A DNA stretch of 64,000 nucleotides from positions 2,592,771 to 2,656,770 of the forward strand of contig NW_020170382.1 in the NCBI RefSeq assembly GCF_000524195.1, in the 5' to 3' direction. The DNA comes from Echinococcus granulosus. Lineage: Eukaryota > Platyhelminthes > Cestoda > Cyclophyllidea > Taeniidae. This document shows positions 63,454 through 64,000 of the stretch, piece after piece. The first letter of the stretch is position 1. Every line of letters starts with the position of its first letter. Below the pieces are notes generated by a model. It was not told the DNA's origin. It saw only the letters and a list, made by a program, of their open reading frames with translations, and searched no databases. The position numbers were made by a program, and so were the translations under genes.

Positions 63454-64000
63454 GTGAGTGTTTTCTTCCCTTTCTCTTCCAACTTAAGCCAAACTACTTG
63501 TAATCACCTACAGACAAACCGGTCTTGGATTTTTATTCTTGTATTTGTATATCATTTCTGGAGAAATCCATTGGGCTTTACAATTTACTGGACTTTTTCT
63601 GATTTACAACATATTTCGACTACTTTTAGCTATTTCAGCATACTGATCGCTCCGAGTCCCATAGTGCTCTCATTTTGATTCCTTTTAAATCAACCCTTAC
63701 TAATAGCCACTAGTGGCTCTTACCCGTGCATTTAGTTGAGCCTTCATCAAAATATATAACTGGTAGTTTACGGGGCTATTTACTGGTGGAACACGGTCAA
63801 CAAGTTAATAAACAATTGGCTAAAACGCAGTTCAGTCAGTGCTACACACGATTTTAATTTAATTAGAGCAACTAAGTAATTTTTTTATTTAGAGCTTTCA
63901 AATGATCACATTATTGTTGCTACCGTTGAATGCATTATCTCAACTCTTATCAAGATCACAACTCACCCGAGAAATCAGGGTCAAGAACTTCACTACGGAC
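63454..64000. other. Midasin intron, right edge of window
   Basis: After the donor at 63454 the sequence is AT-rich. From an AG at 63891-63892 to the window end a phase-0 frame stays open, but its residues do not resemble the segment that follows AAA5 in midasin, so no exon is called. Confidence 0.4.

Noticed and set aside
63893..64000. Open phase-0 frame at the right edge as next midasin exon
   Set aside because: Residues do not resemble the conserved segment that follows AAA5.

Overview
The window looks like nuclear DNA of a parasitic flatworm, most probably a tapeworm. The evidence is indirect: eukaryotic genes with GT..AG introns of two very different sizes (many of 31-46 bp beside others of 0.3-2.5 kb), AT-rich introns and intergenic DNA, and a short LTR retroelement built like the TRIM elements reported from tapeworms. 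A trematode or other flatworm is not excluded. A run of exactly 100 N (38120-38219) marks a scaffold gap.

Layout, left to right. 1-398: end of a TRIM-type LTR element. 981-1481 (+): ribosomal protein L22. 2522-5132 (-): protein with two LIM domains. 6207-6937: a complete 721-bp LTR element on the minus strand with a perfect 5-bp target duplication. 7468-9961 (+): Egalitarian-like protein. 9962-21364: 11 kb without a recognisable gene. 21365-24493 (-): unrecognised 363-residue protein. 25959-26864 (-): signal peptidase complex subunit 2 (SPCS2). 27891-28280 (+): ubiquitin-L40 fusion. 28281-31456: intergenic, with a solo LTR and broken coding fragments. 31457-35945 (+): regulatory subunit of glutamate-cysteine ligase (GCLM), 5' exons not found. 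40456-42870 (+): unrecognised 491-residue protein with an N-myristoylation signature. 44261-45692 (-): Hsc70-interacting protein ST13/HIP in eight exons. 46851-47894 (+): ribosomal protein L7a in five exons. 49070-63453 (+): 16 exons of midasin (MDN1) covering AAA modules 1 to 5; the gene continues past the right edge.

Several genes belong to ribosome production and protein quality control: L22, L7a and ubiquitin-L40 are large-subunit components, midasin is the remodelling ATPase of pre-60S particles, and ST13 and SPCS2 act in folding and secretion. They are ordinary housekeeping neighbours, not an operon. SPCS2/ubiquitin-L40 and ST13/L7a are divergent pairs about 1 kb apart. Exon joins were made by eye from splice sites, reading frame and family alignment; for the complete genes the frames close exactly. 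The least expected things are the complete TRIM element, two Thr-to-Ser changes in ubiquitin, an Egalitarian-like protein without an exonuclease domain, and a pair of acceptors 7 bp apart that would switch the end of the myristoylated protein. I see no sign of a new defence or metabolic system.
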